In this document: piece by piece, positions 59,101 to 64,000 of the stretch
Position numbering within the stretch: the first letter of the stretch is position 1
How the letters are laid out: the number at the start of each line of letters is the position of its first letter
Origin: Owenia fusiformis
Lineage: Eukaryota; Annelida; Polychaeta; Sabellida; Oweniidae
NCBI GenBank assembly: GCA_903813345.2
Contig: CAIIXF020000003.1
Span: 31,203,248 to 31,267,247, forward strand
Direction of reading: 5' to 3'
DNA: 64,000 bases
Made by a program: the position numbers and the translations under genes
Notes under the pieces: model-generated
The model's database searches: none
What the model was told of the DNA's origin: nothing
Seen by the model: the letters and a program-made list of their open reading frames with translations, nothing else

Positions 59101-60598
59101 TCAGCACAACCAGTGATCAGAATAGGTAATATTACGGAATGATGAAAACAGAAATGCTAAAGTAGAACATACCATTAAAGTAGAAGTTGACAATCATACT
59201 GGCTTTGTTTTCTGGCTGGTAGAAACAGCCATACCACCAGTCCACCAGCATCCCTCTCACATACTTAGTTCCCTTGTATTCCTCCGCCTTTGTAATCATC
59301 TTTAGAGCCTCGTTGGCGCTAAACATGCGGTACTTGCCATCTGGGGTCGTCTTCCCCATTAGGTTTCCCAGGGCACCTGTCATTGGGATCGTCGTACAGC
59401 TACCACTGTTGTTGTCTAAAAGAGATCAACAGATGAAGAGCGATTAGAAAACCTTGATTCAGGGCATTTTGTGGGAAGTGACCTAGAAGTGGATGGTTAT
59501 TTGACAAACTGGAGGTGCGATTTGAGTGCAAATATTGATGTTTCCAGGGAAGAAAGTGGCGAAAATGATGATGCCAAGAAAGGCATTATAGCCCAAAACA
59601 AGTAATTATATCATTACGTCTTTCAGAACACCATCAAACAAGCGAACACAAACCAAACAAGGCAAAGAGCGACAAAGAAATAGAAAATAATTTTTCAACG
59701 ATGTAGCTAGCGTTCAGTTATTCTATCATTGCAAGATCTTATCCATCTTACATGCTCTCGCGCAAAATCGTTCAAAATGCAATTTCAGAAAAGTGTGTCA
59801 ATTTTTATCAAAGAGATACAAAAGTTCAATTCATCATGATTAAGGGGTATATTTCAATTTCCAGGGCATTCCTTCCTGTTATGTTTGGTATGCTTTATTT
59901 TTGATTCTGTTCAATTACTTTCATTTGTCATTGTAATATTTCACTCATCATGTGATGGAACGTTATCAAATCATGCTACTTGTTATTGATTCCACATATC
60001 AATTTGGTCAATATTTAACACTCCTTTCTGACAAAATAATTTGGTCTAATTGAATGTGAAACTTAAAACTTATTGAAACTGACTGACCAACTTATTGAAA
60101 CTAACTGAAAAAGTATAAAATATTGCAAAGAATATCCAACCTAATTTAATTTAAGAAAAATAGAATATCAAACAAAATGCAAAACAGGTATAAACATTCT
60201 AGTACTATAGTACTACCCAATGGTTCGTTGGGGTTGCCAAACCTTTGTTGGGTAGTGTAACAATGACAATTAAACGGTCCTATTAAGACACAAACTTGTA
60301 GTCATGACTTACCAACAAGGAACATCTCTCTTGTCATATAACTGTAAATAAACCTTATATCGAACAATCGAGTCCTCTGACGTATCATACCCCTGTTAGC
60401 ACCATAGTCAAAATATTCCTCTACATCCATCGTGTAGCCTTTCTCTTTGAAGTTACACTCTAATCTAGTCTGAAAAGTTTCCTCTAATTTGGGAGTGGGC
60501 TGACTAGGCGTCCCTTGGGTAGGAACACAAACCTGGCCAGGGTTTAACTGTCCGAAAGTTACGCCCACCAGGGCCACAAATACTGCGCTGTGAAGCAT
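53124..60598 (-). CDS. Type I membrane protein with a duplicated ectodomain, tentatively LolA-like group (643 aa)
   Basis: Thirteen exons on the minus strand: 60313-60598, 59173-59415, 58445-58611, 57958-58080, 57301-57397, 56903-57066, 56570-56662, 55928-56005, 55597-55720, 54937-55049, 54139-54315, 53591-53708 and 53124-53272. They total 1932 nt and phase is kept at all junctions. Residues 1-17 are a signal peptide (MLHSAVFVALVGVTFG). Residues ~40-240 and ~250-455 look like two copies of one domain. Each has an F..(E/C)..+EY/WYDF..N..R opening and a conserved Cys, then G..YVRG..VD.WYG or G..VVRD.KSDVWIG about 213 residues apart, and a later Cys. Residues ~460-590 form a third, unrelated region with LDKDMDGKIQVTF. 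Residues ~596-622 are a membrane span (GIAIAMLIVGILLGVGG), followed by a short basic then acidic tail. I recall similar patterns in metazoan LolA-like domain proteins. That family call is uncertain and the function is unknown. Confidence 0.85.
55300..55472. mobile_element. 173-bp MITE in intron 9 of the 13-exon gene, TA target duplication
   Basis: CCGGTGTAAAAG at the left and CTTTTACACCGG at the right are flanked by TA on both sides. A 15-bp segment ATTATGGTCCCCT is repeated in tandem near the left end. Confidence 0.8.
56100..56600 (-). repeat. Degenerate minisatellite spanning the exon 7/intron 7 junction of the 13-exon gene
   Basis: Exon 7 ends TACGAGTGGTACTTTACACAG before its donor. About eight diverged copies of this segment, of the form TATA.GAGTGGTACTTTACACA.GTA, follow in the intron with a period of roughly 33-37 bp. 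The array is interrupted by the small element at 56145-56330. It has the same design as the three arrays in the SAC1 gene but is more diverged. Confidence 0.72.
56145..56330. mobile_element. Diverged relative of the 46636-46827 MITE
   Basis: Left TTGCCCGTAGCA and right CTGGCTACGGGCCTG match the ends of the 46636 element, and the interiors share CAAAATCA(C/T)GT.AAAAA and TTTCTGGCCAGGG-like segments. The left end is damaged and no target duplication is clear. Confidence 0.65.
57635..57735 (-). repeat. SINE-like repeat, copy 3 (partial)
   Basis: GGCATTAACATGCAAAATGT followed by CACCACCTGCCATTTGTTAC matches the tails at 27340 (inverted) and 32970. It lies in intron 4 of the 13-exon gene. Confidence 0.6.
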
Positions 60599-61234
60599 TC
60601 TGTTGTCCTTTTTTATTCCGAGATTAATGATGGATTTATCCTGATTTTATCTGTTTTAATCCATAAATTATTCTTCCATTTTACAATGTGATTTCCTACT
60701 GCTTTCGAATTTGGTAATGATAAACTAGTCTAAGAAGTTATGTATTGTCTTAATTTTCATATCTTTCAGAAATGAAGAATTGAAAATCAAAAGTCCAAAA
60801 TCTTATTTATTCAGATAAAGTTATCAAATGCACAAGCTGAACATCACATTTCAACCAGATAGCAAAACTGATATTATTTACTGTATTTTCTGAAATCCCG
60901 CTCATAGAATTCAAATATTATTTGGTTTTTAAATGTCTTATAGTGAAGGTGGACTGTAAAAATACATTTTAAAATGAAGATAAGTAATTGTGCGCTTCTT
61001 TCTCTCCAATTGTAAGTGAAGGGAAAGGACGGATGGATAATTTAGCCCGTTAAAATTACATATTTGCCATCGACTACAATGTTTTTAATGTCCATGACTT
61101 CATAACTTGTGCCCATTGAGATTTGAAAGTAGTCTCTTGTGCGCGAGACATCAAATATAGCGATACACGTGCTTTGGAATCAAAATAAGGTATAAGAACC
61201 TGAGAACGCATGAAGCTGTTTAATAAGTCAGAAA

Positions 61235-62285
61235 TCAGAAATATAAGGTCCACCAAAGGTCAGTTATTTTCAGCTCCATGTGATCATTAGAACTATAAGG
61301 TTTACTAGAAGGTCAGTTATTCTCAGCTCCGTGTGATCATTAGAAATTAAAGGTCCACATAAAGGTCAGTTATTTTCAGCTCCATGCGATCATTAGAACT
61401 ATAAGGTCCACATAAAGGTCAATTATTTTCAGCTCTATGTTATCATTAGAAATTAAAGGTCCACATAAAGGTCAGTTATTTTCAGCTCCATGTGATCATT
61501 AGAAACATAAGGCCCACGAAAAGGTCAGTTATTTTCAGCTCCATGCGATCATTAGGTCCACGAAAAGGTCAGTTATTTTCAGCTCCAAGCGATCATTAGA
61601 AACATAAGGTCCACGAAAGGTCAGTTATTTTCAGCTCCATGCGATCATTAGAAATTAAAGGTCCACGAAAAGGTCAGTTATTTTCAGCTCCATGCGATCA
61701 TTAGAACCATAAGGTCCACGAAAAGGTCAGTTATTTTCAGCTACATGCGATCATTAGAAACATAAGGTCCACGAAAAGGTCAGTTATTTTCAGCTCCATG
61801 CGATCATTAGAAATATAAGGTCCACGAAAAGGTCAGTTATTTTCAGCTCCATGTGAACATTAGAAACACAAGGTCCACGAAAAGGTCAGTTATTTTCAGC
61901 TCCATGCGATCATTAGAAACATAAGGTCCACGAAAAGGTCAGTTATTTTCAGCTCCATGCGTTTATTTAGAAACATAAGGTCCACGAAAAGGTGTTATTT
62001 TCAGCTCCATGTGAACATTAGAAACATAAGGTCCACAAAGTCAGCTATTTTCAGATCCCTGTGACCATTGGAAATATGTCAAAGGTCGGTTATGTTCAGC
62101 TTCATGTGATCATTTATAATATAAAGACCACAAGGTCAGAAATATAAGGTCTATTAGAAGGTCAGTTATTTTCAACTCCATGTGATCATTAGAAATATAA
62201 GATCCACAAAAAGGTTAATTATTTTCAGTTCCATAGAAATATAACGTCCACTAAAGGGTCAGCTAGTTTCAGCTACATGCAAAAG
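61235..62285. repeat. Minisatellite, ~53-57-bp unit, about 18-19 copies, upstream of the 13-exon gene
   Basis: The unit contains AAGGTCAGTTATTTTCAG, CTCCATGCGATCATTAGAAA and ATAAGGTCCACG. Copies at both edges are more diverged. Each unit contains AAG/GTCAGT (donor-like) and TTATTTTCAG (acceptor-like) on the plus strand. I see no exon it derives from. Confidence 0.93.
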
Positions 62286-62562
62286 TATACACATACAAAG
62301 TATATCAAGAAGCAATTGGCTTTAGCTTTGTGCAATCATCTCTCTTCAAGAATAGGTTTACAAGTCTTGCAATGGGCAGCCATAAATTGGTTGACTAGTG
62401 CCAGTATTTCTAGTTTATCTTAATACATAAAGTGAGATCTGATCTAACAAAACATAAAAAAAATTGTTTATAATTGAATATATTTTTCTTCAGTACTAAA
62501 ATATTAGCCTACCATGTACAAATTCAGTATTCATATACATGTCATCATGCTTATGCTAACTA

Positions 62563-63482
62563 CAGGGTGTTCAAAAAAAAACGCAACCCAAAGAATTCGC
62601 TATATCTTGGAAAATTCTTATCCAATTGTGTTCATATTTTCAGGAAAAAAAGAAGAGACTGTGTATGAATAGCTTCTGTTGTTAGTTTGTTGTAAAACAT
62701 GATGTCTTGTACACCAGCTCAAAAGGCAGTCGTACATGGAAAATACGAAAAACGCGAATGGAAAATCACTATATCTTGGAAAATACTAATTCAATTATGT
62801 TCATTTTTTCAGGAAAAGAAAGAAGATATTGTGTATGTATAGCTCCTGTTGTTCGTAAGTTGTAAAACACGATGCATTGGACACCTGCCCAAAAGACAGT
62901 TGTTCTAGGAAAATACGAAAAACGCAGTCAGAGGTGACTGCCACAGCAATAAAACCTCACAACTTTCTAACCATAGTGTTTTGGCACTTCAGATTTGGCA
63001 CAGATTATCCTCATTCAATGTGTGGTAAATTTGTGGAGTTTCATCAAAATCACTTCAGGGACTTTACAGTTATGGTCAAAATGCCTTCTGAAGTCTGCCG
63101 GAACCAGGGCGTTTTACTGAGATTTGAAAGCATTTTGACCGTAACTGTAAAGTCCCTGAAGGGATTTTAATTTCACTTTAGAGATTTACCATACAGTGAA
63201 TGAAGATGATTTGTGCCAAATTTGAAGAGCCAAAACACTATGGCTGAAAAGTTATTAAGTTTTTTTGCGGTTGCAGTCAGCCCTGACTGGGTTTTTCGTA
63301 TTTTCCTCGTACAGCTGTCTTCTGAGCAGGAGTCCAATGCATCATTTTTTACAACTAACCAACTACAGGAGCTATACATACACAGTCTCTTCTTTCTTTC
63401 CTGAAAAAATGAACATATTTGAACAAGTATTTTTCAAGATATAGCAATTTCTTTGGGTTGCGTTTTTTTTTTGAACACCCTG
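62563..63482. mobile_element. 920-bp fold-back element with TA target duplication and CAGGGTGTTC ends
   Basis: The left end CAGGGTGTTCAAAAAAAAAC and right end ...GAACACCCTG are flanked by TA. The inverted arms extend almost to the centre (for example CATAGTGTTTTGGC.CTTCA at 62974 against its inverse at about 63225). The left arm holds an extra tandem copy of about 190 bp (AACGC...AAAATACGAAAAACGC). No transposase is seen. Confidence 0.85.
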
Positions 63483-63484
63483 TA

Positions 63485-64000
63485 TATCTGTAACATATCT
63501 TAAAATCAGATTTAATATTTCATTGGAATCGACTAACATTTAATGGTGGTTTACAGATCTTATAATCTGATAATAATATCACTAACACAGAAGAATACAA
63601 AAATATAATATTATGTTTAGTATATGACTTATGTATGAGTGGGATAAAATAATGCCTTCAATTTACAATGACATTTTCATGCAAAGCACCTCATTATAAT
63701 TTCATTTTTTCTTAGATACATTCAGGTAACAGACAAGCTAATTTCAAGAACTGAGTTGTGTCATATGGTTTCCAAAATTATTCATATTGTGGCATATTTC
63801 TGGCACAAGTATATTTTAAATGTGATTTTTCAAACCAAACTTTGTTAAATTTTAAAATAATGAAAAGATGCATATTCTGTTAACTCTTTGATGTTGAAAT
63901 GGTTGTTCATAGAACAAAAAAAGAAATTATCACAAAAAGTTCCCTAAACATTTCCTTGAATCAAACAGATCAATAAGTAAGTTGTCACCGTTTTTTTGTA
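63485..64000. other. AT-rich DNA, nothing recognised
   Basis: No open frame, repeat or splice pattern that I can support. Confidence 0.5.

Noticed and set aside
62877-63404. Open frames on both strands near the right end
   Set aside because: They are the two arms of a fold-back element read in opposite directions.

Overview
The window is nuclear DNA from an animal, most likely an AT-rich marine invertebrate. The genes have spliceosomal introns with GT-AG borders, all recognisable proteins are metazoan families (SAC1 phosphatase, casein kinase I alpha, COMTD1-type methyltransferase, cyclase/kynurenine-formamidase family), and the intergenic DNA is full of small inverted-repeat transposons, SINE-like units and minisatellites. 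I cannot name the species.

Layout. 1-9.4 kb: a ~5.06 kb tandem duplication, each unit carrying one two-exon secreted cyclase-family gene (minus strand, 261 aa each). 11.3-21.4 kb: seven exons (285 codons) of a SACM1L-like phosphoinositide phosphatase on the minus strand. All seven exons lie before the catalytic half, which I cannot find in the window. 21.96-22.95 kb: an intronless casein kinase I alpha gene, head-to-head with the SAC1 gene. 25.3-26.4 and 31.2-31.8 kb: minisatellites in gene-free DNA. 32.2-40.8 kb: a complete seven-exon COMTD1-like O-methyltransferase (minus, 256 aa) whose sixth intron holds a nested pair of DNA transposons. 40.8-44.7 kb: a cluster of inverted-repeat elements. 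44.79-45.79 kb: a second intronless casein kinase I alpha gene. 46-52 kb: non-coding DNA with mariner-type and other small elements. 53.1-60.6 kb: a complete 13-exon gene (minus, 643 aa) for a type I membrane protein whose ectodomain is an internal duplication, tentatively of the LolA-like group. 61.2-64 kb: a minisatellite and a fold-back element.

I rebuilt the multi-exon genes by hand from splice sites. Every exon junction keeps phase, and each complete model has a length divisible by three.

The most unusual observation concerns minisatellites that begin inside exons. In the SAC1 gene three separate introns (3, 4 and 6) each open with a tandem array whose repeat unit is the last part of the upstream exon plus its 5' splice site. 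A fourth, degenerate array of the same design follows exon 7 of the unrelated 13-exon gene, and exon 4 of the COMTD1 gene is followed by a tandem copy of its own acceptor region with the exon body deleted. This points to a recurrent process in this genome that amplifies exon-intron junctions.
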